Below, in pieces: positions 1 through 11,426 of a stretch of 64,000 nt of DNA. Where the stretch lies: positions 18,650,501 through 18,714,500 of the forward strand of contig JAWQUS010000027.1 of the NCBI GenBank assembly GCA_036365455.1, in the 5' to 3' direction. The position numbers were made by a program, and so were the translations under genes. Positions within the stretch are counted from its first letter, which is position 1. Every line of letters begins with the position of its first letter. The notes below the pieces were generated by a model. The model saw only the letters and a list, made by a program, of their open reading frames with translations. It was not told the origin of the DNA and searched no databases. The DNA is from Macrosoma leucophasiata (Eukaryota; Arthropoda; Insecta; Lepidoptera; Hedylidae).

Positions 1-512
1 AATAGCTTCATGGAATCTTCGATTCAGGGCAAGTTAATCATGTACCTCTAAGTTGTTGTGTATTTAGTTTCTTGGATATAAAAATAAGTCGCAGTGTGTC
101 ATGTCCGGGCTGTTACCTTAGTGGAATGAGCGGATACATTATCGTGGCCACGCGGCTACCTCAATTTTTTAGGAAACTGTTATGTTCAAGATTGTCCCCA
201 AAAGATTATCACAACGAGTATTCCCAGGCCGCCCTCATCCAGCGATTGCCTGCAGCGGCAGGTGTATCGACGACTCGTGATTAGTATAAAATATTTCAGA
301 TTTGGTAATGATATTATTATGACTTCAACATTAGTAAGTATGCACTTACTTATGTTGAGCACTTGTACATCGGAATTACTCGACAAGTAGCCAACGGTGC
401 TTTAACTTTAAAACAATAAAAGAGTGTCATATTTTGTCTTTATTATAATGATTCTGAATCGATTATAGTTTAATTGTGAGATTAGAAATCCATATACGAG
501 TATATAAAAATC

Positions 513-588
513 AATTGCTGTTCGCTAGTCTCTAAAACTCGAGAACGTCCACCCGTTCTCGAGTTTTAGAGACTAGCGAACAGCAATT
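513..588. repeat. perfect 35-bp inverted repeat (hairpin)
   Basis: Bases 513-547 are exactly the reverse complement of 554-588, with a 6-base spacer (tccacc). A transcript of either strand would fold into an uninterrupted 35-bp stem. No coding frame or tRNA-like box is visible. It could be the fused ends of a foldback element or a small-RNA hairpin. A perfect stem suggests recent origin or gene conversion. Confidence 0.9.
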
Positions 589-732
589 TGATTTGGCTAA
601 TTATTGTTTTGAATTATTTTTGGAAGTCCATGGAAGGTTTAAAAAGTAAGCGGTTTAAAACAACGGCACCCACGAGACGGGTATACCTACTGTGGGGATG
701 TGAGTGTAAGCGTAAAAAAAAATAATCCGTAG

Positions 733-927
733 CGTCGGGACGCTGGGCGTCGGGACTCTGGGCGCCGGGACGCTTGCCGTCGGGACGCTTGGCGTCGGGA
801 CGCTGGTCGTAGGGACGCTGGGCGTCGGGACGCTGGTCGTAGGGACGCTGGGCGTCGGGACGCTGCGCGTTTAGACGCTGGACGTTGGGATGCTGGGCGT
901 CGGGACGATGGGCGTTGTGATGCATGA
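733..927. repeat. 15-base GC-rich minisatellite
   Basis: About thirteen copies of a 15-base unit (consensus cgtcgggacgctggg) with scattered substitutions; two central pairs form a 30-base higher-order unit. Because 15 is a multiple of three, the minus strand is open for 103 codons and would encode a degenerate DAQRP repeat. That follows from the period and is not evidence of a gene. It is GC-rich in an AT-rich setting. Confidence 0.85.
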
Positions 928-1136
928 CGTTTCCATGATGAAATGTGAATCAGAATTTCTTGCCTTCCTATTCTTAAGTGTTATTATAATATGATACTAA
1001 ATTAACCAAAAGTTATATCCAAAAAATGCTGCCCAAAGTCACTATTATACGGGAACGAAGTCGCGGGCACAGCAAGTATGTAATAAATAACCATGGCGCG
1101 ACTTTTATATCACGCTATGGATGATAAAATGATAAT

Positions 1137-4061
1137 ATGTCGGATGATGATAGTTTCCATTCTGCACTCGATAGCTCATCTATTTCTTGCTCGTCGCTAG
1201 ATAATTCGCTTTCTGTAAGTTCTCAGTTGAACGAAGAATTTTCGCGTTTTCCTCACTCCCTTAACGTCTGTCATGTAAATGCCCAAAGCGTACCACAGCA
1301 CCATTCGGAGCTTTTAAGCATGTTTTCTGACACCACGGTCCATGTTATACTTATCTCAGAAACTTGGCTCAAACCTGAACTTCTCTCAACTACTTTCAGT
1401 CTTCCAGGCTTCGTTCTTATTCGCAATGACCGCATAGGTAAAAGAGCCGGGGGTGTTGCTATTTATTTACGTAGCAACATCCCATTTAAAACTGTTTCTT
1501 CTTCTCCAACTTTATATTCGGCTGGTCCCGAATATCTTTGCATAGAATTGACTGTCAAAGGCGTCAAAGCGGTTCTCGGAGTCTTCTATTGTCCCCCAGC
1601 TATTGATTATTTCTCCTCTATAGAGAGCCTCTTCATGTCCCTCTCCTCGGAATATCAACATATCATATTTATGGGCGATTTTAATACTGACATGCTCAAA
1701 TGTAACTCTAGGTCTCGTTTGCTGTTATCAATTTTGGAGTCGTCAAATCTGACTATGTTGAATCTTTGTCCCACACACCATAACATTGGATCTGACGACT
1801 CTTGGATTGATTTGATAATTACTGCTAATGCTGATAAGATTTGTCACTATGGCCAACTTGCTGCGCCAGGCCTATCAAGGCACGATTTGTTGTATCTATC
1901 TTATAAAATTAAAGCGCCCAAAGTAAAGCATTCAATTATCTATATGCGAAATTTTTCAAAAATTAATTTTGAAAACCTAAAAGCTGATGCTTCTTCGATC
2001 GATTGGTGTCAAGTTGAGGAGGCGGCGACAATTGATAAAAAAGTCTCAGTGTTAAATACGCTAATTGTAGGTTTATTTGATACCCACGCCCCTCTTCACG
2101 CTGTTCGTGTCAAACGCCCTCCAGCTCCCTGGATTAATAGAGGAGTTCGGATGGCGATGTCCCGTAGAAATAGGGCTTTTCGGACTTATAAAAGGGATCG
2201 ATGCGTGGCAAATTGGGACCTATATAAGCGTGCTAGAAATCGTTGTAATCAAATGGTGAGAGCAGCGAAACGCCATTATATCAATGATAACGTAAAAAAT
2301 TCTTCACCAGCTGATGTATGGAAATTTTTGAAATCATTAGGCTTCACAAAGCCTCTCCTAAACATAAATAGTTTGAACCTATCTATTAACGATCTCAATT
2401 TACATTTTTCTAAAACAGTATCTCTTGATCATGCTACAAAACTTGATACCTTCATTTATTTGACTTCCATACCAAATCTTACTAGCAGTATTTTCTCTTT
2501 CTCTTCTGTTACTGGTGACGAGGTCCACAAAATTTTTAAGACATTAAATTCTAAAGCAGTTGGTTGTGATGGAGTAGGTAGAACCATGTTATTACCTTTA
2601 ATCAATTTTATTCTCCCTTCTCTTACTCACATCATTAACTTTTCTTTAGAGTCTGGGATATTTCCTGATGTTTGGCGTAAAGCTTTCGTTATCCCACTTC
2701 CTAAAATGTCTAATCCCAGTCTTGTTAACCATTTTAGACCCATATCTATTTTACCTTTTTTATCAAAAATTTTAGAGGTGGTAGTTCATACACAATTTAG
2801 TAATTACATTCACAAACATGACCTCCTTTCTCCATTACAATCTGGCTTTAGACCTGGTCATAGTACTGCCACTGCTCTGCTCAAGGTTGTTGAGGATGTC
2901 AGGTTAGGCATGGAACATTCCAAATTGACAGTTTTGGTTCTCATCGATTTTTCGAATGCATTCAATGCCGTTGACTATGACATTCTAATTGCCATTCTTT
3001 CGAAGCTGGGTACCTTGCCACTAGTTCAGAAATGGTTTTCATTTTATCTTCGTGGTCGTCAACAGGCGGTTCGCATCGATCGTGATTTCTCCGATTGGAG
3101 TGAATTGTCCTCAGGCGTACCACAGGGCGGTATTCTTTCTCCTTTACTTTTTTCACTTTTCATTAATTCTGTCACTTATTTCCTTAAATGCTCTTACCAT
3201 TTGTACGCGGATGACCTCCAGTTGTATGTGCAAACTGATTACGAAAATATGGACTACGCTATCTCATCACTTAACAAAGATCTCCTTTCGTTATCATTGT
3301 GGTCACAGAAATTTGGTATTTCTGTGAACATCAATAAATGTCAGGCGTGTATTTTGGGAAGTACGTATTTTGTGAACAAATTGGACCTTAACAATTTATC
3401 CCCTTTAATTTTTAATAACACACCAATTAGATTAGCACGTGTGGTGAAAGACCTGGGTTTATATCTGGATTCAACCTTTAGCTGGGGCTCTCAGATCACT
3501 AACATTTGTAAGGTCACAACAGCCACGCTTCGTTCTCTTTATAGGTTCAAACATTTTCTTCCCTGGAAAACTAAACTACTGTTGGTGCAATCGCTCATTT
3601 TTCCAGCAATCGATTATGCCGATGTTTGTTATTCCGATCTCTCTCAAGAATTTCTATCTAAATTGGATCGTTTGCTCAATAACAGTATCAGATTTATTTT
3701 CGGCCTCCGCAAATATGACCACATTTCTTCCTACCGTTCTAAGCTTAAATGGCTCCCTATCCGTCATAGGAGATCCTTAAGAATTCTCTGTCTATTATTC
3801 TCTATATTTAACGATCCATCATCTCCTGCTTATCTCAAATGTAAATTTAAATTTCTCGGTGACTCTCACCATCTTGATCTTCGTTCCTCGGTTAATCTCA
3901 TTCTTGACATTCCTTCTCACCATTCTGGTTTTATGTCCAATTCCTTCGCTATCACCGCGATCAAACTCTGGAACACGCTGCCTATTGACATTAAAAAAGC
4001 TCCGAGTAAATTTACATTCAAACGTAAGCTTCGCGACTTCTTTTTAAAATCTGCTAGTTAA
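1137..4061 (+). CDS. LINE endonuclease-reverse transcriptase (CR1/Daphne-like)
   Basis: Uninterrupted 974-codon frame of a non-LTR retrotransposon. An AP-type endonuclease comes first: the asparagine of HVNAQ near residue 45, SETWL near 75, MGDFN near 180, WIDLI, and SRHDLL near 253. A reverse transcriptase follows: FRPISILPFLSK, LQSGFRPGHST, LIDFSNAF, GVPQGGILSPLLF and catalytic YADD near 690. The C-terminal region with WLPIRHRR and LWNTLP is usual in CR1/L2/Daphne-type elements. No RNase H or gag-like ORF1 is visible, so the 5' end may be truncated; the start is simply the first ATG of the frame. Clade placement is inference. The intact frame implies recent activity. Confidence 0.9.
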   Translation: MSDDDSFHSALDSSSISCSSLDNSLSVSSQLNEEFSRFPHSLNVCHVNAQSVPQHHSELLSMFSDTTVHVILISETWLKPELLSTTFSLPGFVLIRNDRIGKRAGGVAIYLRSNIPFKTVSSSPTLYSAGPEYLCIELTVKGVKAVLGVFYCPPAIDYFSSIESLFMSLSSEYQHIIFMGDFNTDMLKCNSRSRLLLSILESSNLTMLNLCPTHHNIGSDDSWIDLIITANADKICHYGQLAAPGLSRHDLLYLSYKIKAPKVKHSIIYMRNFSKINFENLKADASSIDWCQVEEAATIDKKVSVLNTLIVGLFDTHAPLHAVRVKRPPAPWINRGVRMAMSRRNRAFRTYKRDRCVANWDLYKRARNRCNQMVRAAKRHYINDNVKNSSPADVWKFLKSLGFTKPLLNINSLNLSINDLNLHFSKTVSLDHATKLDTFIYLTSIPNLTSSIFSFSSVTGDEVHKIFKTLNSKAVGCDGVGRTMLLPLINFILPSLTHIINFSLESGIFPDVWRKAFVIPLPKMSNPSLVNHFRPISILPFLSKILEVVVHTQFSNYIHKHDLLSPLQSGFRPGHSTATALLKVVEDVRLGMEHSKLTVLVLIDFSNAFNAVDYDILIAILSKLGTLPLVQKWFSFYLRGRQQAVRIDRDFSDWSELSSGVPQGGILSPLLFSLFINSVTYFLKCSYHLYADDLQLYVQTDYENMDYAISSLNKDLLSLSLWSQKFGISVNINKCQACILGSTYFVNKLDLNNLSPLIFNNTPIRLARVVKDLGLYLDSTFSWGSQITNICKVTTATLRSLYRFKHFLPWKTKLLLVQSLIFPAIDYADVCYSDLSQEFLSKLDRLLNNSIRFIFGLRKYDHISSYRSKLKWLPIRHRRSLRILCLLFSIFNDPSSPAYLKCKFKFLGDSHHLDLRSSVNLILDIPSHHSGFMSNSFAITAIKLWNTLPIDIKKAPSKFTFKRKLRDFFLKSAS

Positions 4062-4185
4062 TGTTTGTTGGTAATTTAAAAGTAAACAAACTATTTAATC
4101 TATGACTTGTACATCGTATATATCTATGTATTTTTTATATTTATACATTTTTATATTTTTATATATATGTATATATATATATATA

Positions 4186-4653
4186 TGTAAAGAAATACTA
4201 TTTCTTTCTTCGCAGATAACAGAGGATGAGAATGTGCAAGTATCAAATGGAGAACTGGAGTGAAAATTCACGGGTGAATTTTCTTCCCCATGGGGGGAGA
4301 TGTAAAGAAATACTATTTCTTTCTTCGCACTCTGTGTGTTTACTTACCATGAAGTTTGGTTATAGTTTTTAACTTTTTAATTGTCTGATTTTAAAGAAGA
4401 AACGAATTCAGAATGTCAGATGACAGATTTAAATACGAGTTGATTGACAATTGGATAATCAATGAAAATTTTAATATTATATTATTTTATGTTTTAAAAG
4501 TGAAAGAATAAACTTTCATTGTCGTTTCTTCTTTACAGGTTTGAGTTCATATTGTTTTATATTACCTAAATAAAATAGTCTCTGTATAAAAAAAACTAAC
4601 AATAAATCTTCTTTACAGCAACACAAGGTTTATTTCTTTCATGTAGTAAAACA
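4186..4653 (+). mobile_element. internally deleted LTR retrotransposon remnant
   Basis: A short block beginning TGTAAAGAAATAC occurs at 4186 and again at 4301. Between them lie the last codons of a polyprotein-like frame ending in TGA near 4260 and a purine run (ggggggaga) directly before the second block, as expected for a polypurine tract before a 3' LTR. The second block runs on to 4617 (ending CTTTACA) or 4653 (ending AAAACA). I read it as a 5' LTR stub, a large internal deletion and a 3' LTR, lying in the TA-rich 3' region of the upstream LINE. The right border is uncertain. Confidence 0.5.
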
Positions 4654-4944
4654 GACTTATATATATATATATATATATGTGTATATATATTCTTATAGTT
4701 ATATACATACTTATATATTACATATCTATGAATTCAGTTTATTTTCTGTTCATTTATTTTATTATTTATATTATGTATTTATTCTCTACGTACTTAATAT
4801 GGATATATTGTAACCTCTCAGCACCTATTCTTCTTTTTTCATTACAACCCGAAGGTTGACTGGTTTGATAATGCCCTGGTTGCATTAAGTCCGCCTTATG
4901 TGCCTTATTCGTGTGCATTGAAGTTAAATAAATAAATAAATAAA
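4654..4944 (+). mobile_element. 3' UTR and AAAT tail of the upstream LINE
   Basis: TA-rich sequence followed by a conserved segment (cattaagtccgcct-like, near 4885) and a tail of AAAT repeats at 4926-4944. The same segment with the same tail recurs near 10200, 16710 (minus) and 62945 (minus), which marks a LINE family 3' end. It is probably the 3' end of the element encoding the reverse transcriptase at 1137-4061, now split by the LTR remnant. Confidence 0.5.
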
Positions 4945-5488
4945 ATATTTTATATAGGGACGAAGTAATTTACATTTCTACAGTCTTTTTTGTACCTGTG
5001 GATTAGAGTATTTCTTGTGTCGCTGATAGGTATAATATTGCAAAATATATTATTCTGTTCTCGTTGTCGTAAACTTAATATCGTTCTGACTGACCTTGTA
5101 CGATTTATTTAAATAAAAATAGAATGCACAGTATCATGCATTGTGTGGAAATTACTAAGTGCATTTAAGTACAGTGAGAACAGTACGACTCTTTCATTTA
5201 TCTCGCCTCCTTCCTGTGGCTATTAGCTTCGCTAAAATAAAATAAAAACCAAAATAAGTTGAATAATGATTCCAAAGAGAGCATTCCAAACACTTTGGAC
5301 AAGATGGGTGTCGCACAGACCGATGCGCTTCAGACCGTTTAGACCAATAACATCGCAGTGCCAGTTGTATCAAAAGAAAACAAGCACTAAATTGCAAGCT
5401 GATAAAATGAAAGATTACCAAGAGGTGAGTCCACAGAACGATTATTATTTATTTGATAATATATTCCAAACTTACCTTTTTTATCTAA

Positions 5489-5766
5489 TGGAAGTGGCAA
5501 ACAAGCATGCAGTTCATATTGATGTTAAGTGATGACTGCAGCCTATAGAAACCCATACAAAGACCAAGGTCAAAATGCAGATGCGTTACTACTCCTGAGG
5601 CCTAAGGTGTTATTTATGCCCCTGCGCCGGAAATTACAGGGTCGTACATTACCACCTGACCGGAATACGATAGTGTTGAACACTACCATTTAGCGGCAAG
5701 TATATTATGTAGTGCGGTGGTGCCTACGCCCGCGAGCTCCGTCACTGGAGCTCTACCACCAGTAAT
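5489..5766 (-). mobile_element. SINE-A copy
   Basis: One of about a dozen copies in the window of a roughly 270-base element. Read 5'-3' it starts near ggtggtagagctccagtgac, contains a pyrimidine-rich middle and ends with gcttgtttgccacttccat, then an A-rich tail. Here it is on the minus strand in intron 1 of copy 1. Copies differ by small indels only. I see no clear tRNA B box, so its origin is not assigned. Confidence 0.75.
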
Positions 5767-5937
5767 GTATATTGCCCCTGTGGTTATCGCTTCGCTTTCA
5801 CGGCCAAACGGCTAAACCAATTTTGACGAAGTTTATTCGGTTCAGAGGTAGACTAGATGCTAGATCTTTAGAAAGGACTACCATTTGTTGCAAAAAACGC
5901 TTGAAAGTGTTCAAACAGGGGATAAAAGTATGTATAA

Positions 5938-6299
5938 TAATAATAATGGCAACCCATTATACGTCCCACTGCTGGGCACGAGTCTCTCCCCTTTTTGGGG
6001 GGAGGCCTGGAGCTTACTCCACCACTCTGCTCCAATGCAGATTGGTGGAGGTGGGTGGGTTAGTGGCCAACCGGATGTCGGATGTTTTTAAACCGCCGCA
6101 TAAGGCTTCCGACAAGGTTTAACGACTGCTATTTATCGATAGCAACCGGGACCGACGGCTTAACGTGCCCTCCGAAGCACGGAAACGCGCATTTAATTTA
6201 CCACTAGCGGTCACCCATCACGCTACCCGATCGCGCCCCTAATGCTTAACCGAGTAGATCGCTTCCGATCTACACCAGCCTCGGGGCCATGCGCGCTTC
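5938..6299 (-). mobile_element. 5S rRNA-like SINE, near full length
   Basis: Read on the minus strand, the head (about 6299 down to 6190) resembles 5S rRNA: a gttaagca segment followed by gatgggtgaccgct, like the 5S internal control region. A conserved body follows, then a tail ending ttgccattattatt (TAA-type repeats). Copies lie at 18144, 31281, 35755, 40829, 53417 and 61162. The 5S origin is inferred from these two blocks; the repeat family itself is certain. Confidence 0.65.
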
Positions 6300-7489
6300 T
6301 AAGTTAGTATAGAAATTCGTTATCATCGAGAATAAAACCATGAAACTTTATATTTCGAAACTTGATAAGAAATCCTTACTCATATCACAGTACCTATATG
6401 AAAGCATGAGTGTACTTAAGTTTTTTAGGTTGTGCTAATATTATAAATGCGAAAACGTGTATGTTTGTCTGTATGTTTCGCTTTCACGTTCATCGAATCG
6501 GTGAGGTTCAGGTACGAAATCTCAGCAGGGAGAGCCCAGGCAGAGGGAGGGCTCGGGGGCTCCAACCTCAAGTACAATATACATAGATATAGGTAGGTAC
6601 TTCTTAGGTAAGAAACTGGGAGTGTCAAATTACCAAATTACCGCGCCTGGTGATCAGGTATGTCGATACTTTTTATGATGCATAGTGTGTAAAGTATATA
6701 CATAGATAGGTACCTAACAAAATTTTGTCTTATTCCACAAATTCCACAAGTCAACATAAAATATCATTTTCTAATTTATGGAATTATTACTACCATTTAC
6801 ACACAATCAGAACAATTCAATTGGAAAATTAGGAGCGAATACAATGACAGCATGGAACCACTGGCTCCAAGTTGACGAAACAGTATTTCAGAATATCCAA
6901 GATATTGTATTGGATGTAACAAATTTCTCCATTATGTAAGTATTAATTAAGAAATAGATTAATTATTTAAGCAACATAATAAACAAAAACCCTATGTAAA
7001 GCTTCCTTCGTGGAATGTAATGAGGGTAGGTTACTACTCCTGTATGTGATAAATACCTCCCATGCCTTTTATCATTCGTCACTCTCTCTATACTGTGCAT
7101 GTACCACTACCACGTAGATTCTGAATACTTGACCCCAGTTTTGGAAAGTATTCGTTCTATTTAGTCAAGATAGGTCATCCTTGGTCTTCCTGTCTATATT
7201 CGCAATGCAATTAGTTTACATTAGACAATTTGATTGTCTAATGTAAACTAATTGATTGACGTGATTTTAAATTGTTTACAGTATTGATGACATAGAAGAT
7301 AATTCTTTATATCGTGATGGACTGCCAACGTCGCATTATTTTTATGGTGTGGGTCGTACAATCAATGCTGCTAACTACGCGATGACCAATGCTATTGAGA
7401 AATCTATGCGTCTTGGAAATACTCAGGTATCGTTTGCACAGGCACTATGAAACCAGTTGGTTTATTTGAAACCAACAATTTCGTTGGTG

Positions 7490-7700
7490 ATAATAATCAT
7501 CATCATTTCAGTTGGAAGACGTCCACGGCTGGATAAAGCCCGTCCGAAAGATGCTCACGACAGGGTTGTGTATCATTAGGGGAGAATGTGCCATAATCAC
7601 CACGCTTGGCAAGCGAATAGGTGGGACGCTGCTGCTCATCTCGCGTTATTGCAGTTCCTATGGTTTAACCGCCATTGTTCAGTTGACTGACTACATTAGC
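7490..7700 (+). repeat. RTE-type LINE 3' fragment and adjoining repeat
   Basis: Intron 3 of copy 1. It begins with catcatcat-like sequence and gacgtccacggctgga, the 3' end seen in reading direction at 11868, 25580 and 54397. A stretch (ggtgggacgctgctg... to 7700) resembling part of 11120-11260 in inverse orientation follows. No coding potential remains. Confidence 0.45.
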
Positions 7701-8196
7701 GTGTAACTTTCGGCACAGAGGCACTTATGCCTCTGCTTAGACGTTAGGAGTGGCAAGGCATCTACATTGAAATCTTTGATTTTAATGCTTCTATGCTACA
7801 GAATTCACTTACCATTAATGTGAAATGTATCTATGCTTGCTTGTCAATTCATGACATACAAAAAAATAAGTTGGTACCTACCATATATGAATTAGCGCTT
7901 CAGTGATTTCTTATGTCTGTCTAATATCTATGTTTTATTTGCAGGCAATAAAGATATTAATAGAACATTTACTCGAACTTTATGAAGGCCAAGGAATAGA
8001 GATGTATTGGCGTGACAACTATATTTGTCCTACAGAAGAAGAATTCAAAATATGTGTCATGAAAAGTAAGTAGATTTGACATGAGAGAAAATAATTATTA
8101 TCGATATGTAATATTAAAAGTCGGGATTTATTTGTTTCAGAGTGTGGTTTTTTGTATAAAATGACGTTGCAGCTAATGCAACTGTTCAGTAAAAAT

Positions 8197-8199
8197 TAA
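8197..8199 (+). other. premature stop codon in exon 5 of copy 1
   Basis: Exon 5 (8141-8280) enters with two bases completing a split codon. In that frame the sequence reads FSKN, then TAA, then SDF; copy 4 reads FSKNESDF at the same place. A single G-to-T change from GAA would explain it. The frame stays open on both sides, so the change looks recent. Confidence 0.85.
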
Positions 8200-8489
8200 T
8201 CTGATTTCACAGATTTCATAACATCATTTAGTTTGTATCTCCAAATACTTGACGATTATTTGGATATACAACCAGGAAAGGTACGTGCGATATTTATCAT
8301 ATTCGTACATCAACGTCAATCGTTATTATACCTACTCGTAGCAGCAGAAAATATAAATTTCAATTTAATCACTTTTTTCAGGTAAATTACACCCATTACA
8401 GAAATAAAATCATACACATTGAGAATCATGATTAAACAAATATAAATTTTGCATATGTCATCATTAAATCGTTGCTCACTTACCTCTAA

Positions 8490-8999
8490 AATGGTCGAGG
8501 AGGGCAATGGCTGTCACATGCGTCATACTCGTGAACGGGTGCTGTTGGTGGGGACTGGTCTGTTCTGGTTTGCAGGGGCTACGTCACATTTAGTAGATAG
8601 CAGTTTCTTTGCATCTATGCTATGGACGTTGACATTATTTGATTTTTCACGATAATCTATCTGTACTAGATTTAAGCTCTCATTTAAAAGAGCTCTTATT
8701 GTTGGGTTCTTCTCAGTAGTGACTGCACTTGGAACTCTGCTAAGTGAATAACATTGATCTTGACGAATAAGTTTTTCTTTTTCTTCATTTATTATCATTG
8801 AAGGAATTGAAAAATTTTATGATTATTATGTTTTAACCAAATAGTTTAAATTTTAATTTTTAATTTACTATTAATATATGATTTTGCTTTTACTATATGT
8901 AATGGTTATTCGCTCTAGGTAGTTTATGATTTATTGACGTTTTGAAAGTATCTGTAAAGATCTATTCGAAATAAAAATATTTTCTATTTCTATTTCTAT
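8490..8999 (+). repeat. interspersed repeat family E (about 500 bases)
   Basis: Near-identical copies lie at 39580-40185 (minus) and 50299-50790 (plus). Shared blocks include cgtcatactcgtgaacgggtg, cagtgactgcacttg and aagatctattcgaaataaa, and this copy ends in a TATTTC microsatellite. The tail suggests the 3' end of a LINE or SINE. No protein domain is recognisable in the short open frames. It lies in intron 5 of copy 1. Confidence 0.65.
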
Positions 9000-9133
9000 T
9001 CAATAAAATAAAAATAATTTAATTTAAGTCTATATTATAAAGATATTATTAAATTTAATGTTTGAATCTAAAAATAAAATCATATCAAATCAAATAAAGT
9101 CAAATTATAAAATCATAAAATTTAAACATAATA

Positions 9134-9240
9134 TGTATGTATGTATCTTCACGCCAGGTCCCTAACGGGGTAGGCAGAGAGTGTAGAGCGCCAGACATCC
9201 CGGTTCAGACAAACCTCTCGTGCCTCGTCTACCTTCATCA
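9134..9240 (+). repeat. interspersed repeat family F
   Basis: The segment from tatcttcacgccaggtccct to the ggttcagacaaacctc region is repeated almost exactly at 24048-24130. No coding content or internal promoter is recognised. It lies in intron 5 of copy 1. Confidence 0.55.
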
Positions 9241-9922
9241 TTCTCTTAAACATAATGATAATAATAAATACAATGTTAGTCAAAGTCAGTATACTCTTGC
9301 TGGCATTGGTACAGCTATAAGTCTTCTACAGCAATGTTGAATGTAGTGACAGTCTAGCCTTGCCTCGATCATTGCCAATATCGACTTAAACAAAAAAATA
9401 CTAAAATAGAGGTACTATTTTACCTGTAATATTTTTATTTAAAAAGTGCGTATATTTAAAAACGTTAATAATTTTTTGATTCGGGTCAAGTGTTAGATAC
9501 TGTGTTTAATAATATCTTACAATACAAAATAATGATAGACATACTGCTCTAGAAGATATATAAGGTAATTGCGTGTTCTTTTAAAAACCAATATAGTCAA
9601 CGTCAAATTAAAATAAAATTGGATGAAATTGATTATATCACTTATGGGATGCCACAAGGCGATAAAAATATCTATCCCCTATCTTTTACTATCTATAAAT
9701 TTAGAAACTGAAACAGAGTGTACTAGCAGTGCACAGAGGCCGGTGATGAGCAATCGCGAAGGCTACGGTCAACACTGCGAGACTCATAATCACGACCACT
9801 CTGCCAAGAGTGAACGACTGAGAAGAAAAAGATATTTAGAAACTAATACACTCAAGTTTGCGCCACTTTTGCTAGACTTGTACCTACTATATCTATAGAA
9901 AAATCAATTGTTTAGTCTAACT

Positions 9923-10119
9923 CAGAGGTTCCCAAACTATTTTTATTTGTGTATGTTGTTTTAGACCCCTTTCAATTTTTTTCTGGTTTCGGTGGACCCC
10001 CTTGCTAACATTTATATTACTTTCCCATATATCCCATTTTTATTTACGCATATACGTAGACCCCATCGTGTCTCCCATAGACCCCAGGGGGTCTATATTG
10101 ACCACTTTGGGAATCACTG
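9923..10119. mobile_element. hAT-type MITE with 8-bp target duplication
   Basis: 197-base non-autonomous element starting CAGAGGTTCCCAAA and ending TTTGGGAATCACTG, imperfect terminal inverted repeats of hAT type. It is flanked by an exact 8-bp duplication GTCTAACT (9915-9922 and 10120-10127), the size hAT transposases make. It has no coding capacity and lies in intron 5 of copy 1. Confidence 0.9.
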
Positions 10120-10194
10120 GTCTAACTGAAATCCATTTAGATAATTTGCCTCATATTAATTTGGAAGTCAACAACAATATTATAAATATTATTT

Positions 10195-10280
10195 TGTACT
10201 TGACTGGTAGAGAATGCTACCCAGCATTAAGTCCGCCTCATGTACTTTTATTGTGCTTGGAAGATTAAATAAATAAATAT
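10195..10280 (+). mobile_element. LINE 3'-end fragment (AAAT tail)
   Basis: Short fragment with gactggtagagaatgctacc, cattaagtccgcct and a terminal AAAT run. It matches the 3' end at 4830-4944 and the minus-strand copies near 16710 and 62945. It is a 5'-truncated insertion in intron 5 of copy 1. Confidence 0.6.
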
Positions 10281-11426
10281 TATAATATTTTTGTCGACGA
10301 CCAAATTACTCGCGTATATTAAACTAAAACGATTAGGTATTTAAAATCAACCCGAAGTTTCACGCGCGATTTGATTTTAATGAGATGTGATCCACGGAAG
10401 TTGTAAATTCAGCTGCCGTGGTCTCGGGGTTGAGGTGATCTTATATGTCTGACAGTAGTTTGAAAAATTATGAATTCATTTAATACTAATAAATTATTAT
10501 TATCTTTTAGGGTATTAATAATTCTGTCGATGATATTACTGATGGGAAATTCACTTTGCCAATTATACACGCTATAAGAACTTTAGGTGACAATCGCATC
10601 CTTCGTATCCTTTTTTGAACTTTTTAAATCTACATTGAAATTGCTGGTTTATAGATGTTTATAGGCTACAGTGTTCACTAACCATCAATGTGAACTGTAT
10701 GCTTGTTTGGCACTTCATACTTAACATTTAAAAAATCAGTGACGAGCTTATTGACATCTACATGGGGTAGTAGAGTAGCTTATCTACATAAAAGTTGCCA
10801 CTGGGAAACTTCCGAAATATGGAAATATCCCAACAGTACTTTCATTTCGACCCAGGGTTCGACCCAGGACCAGTTTATAATTTCCTTTAAATGTAATATT
10901 AGCTATTCTACGGCTACGCACACGGGATATCGAGGTGAAACGTCATTGCATATCCTTATTGGAAAATGGCGGCAGCCTGCAGTACACACGAGGCATGTTA
11001 CAAGCGCTAGATAAAGAAATACGAAATGAAGTAAGTAATTACATGCCTAACACCTATGATGTCCCTTGGCGTTGGAACGTGACGACCCAAGCACCCAGCG
11101 GAACTCTATCTCTAGTGGAAATGGACAAGGACAGTCAGTCAACCGAACAATGTCGGTCAAACCATTCTGATGAGGCGGTAGTGAGTGCAATAACACACGA
11201 TGAGCACTAGCGTCCTGCGATAAAACCACGGCCACTGCGATCGTCAATCTGCATGCCAAGCGTGGCGATTATGGCACACGCCCTTTATGGGGAGGCTTTG
11301 GTCCAACAGTGGATGTTTTCAGTTTAAATGATGATAATGTCCCCAGGGCGCCTAAAATTGGAGGCGTGAGGAAGCGCTGCAGTGGCGCCACTGTAGTACC
11401 ATGAAGTTATACTTTTTTTTTAATTT

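Noticed and set aside
614..925. 103-codon minus-strand frame with DAQRP repeats
   Set aside because: It is the translation of a 15-base minisatellite; the period alone keeps the frame open.
733..927. CRISPR-like array
   Set aside because: The units are contiguous 15-base tandem repeats without spacers, in a eukaryotic genome.
6778..6935. ATG at 6778 as an alternative start of copy 1 in exon 2
   Set aside because: It would lack the leader and sits where every other copy has an acceptor; loss of AG is simpler.
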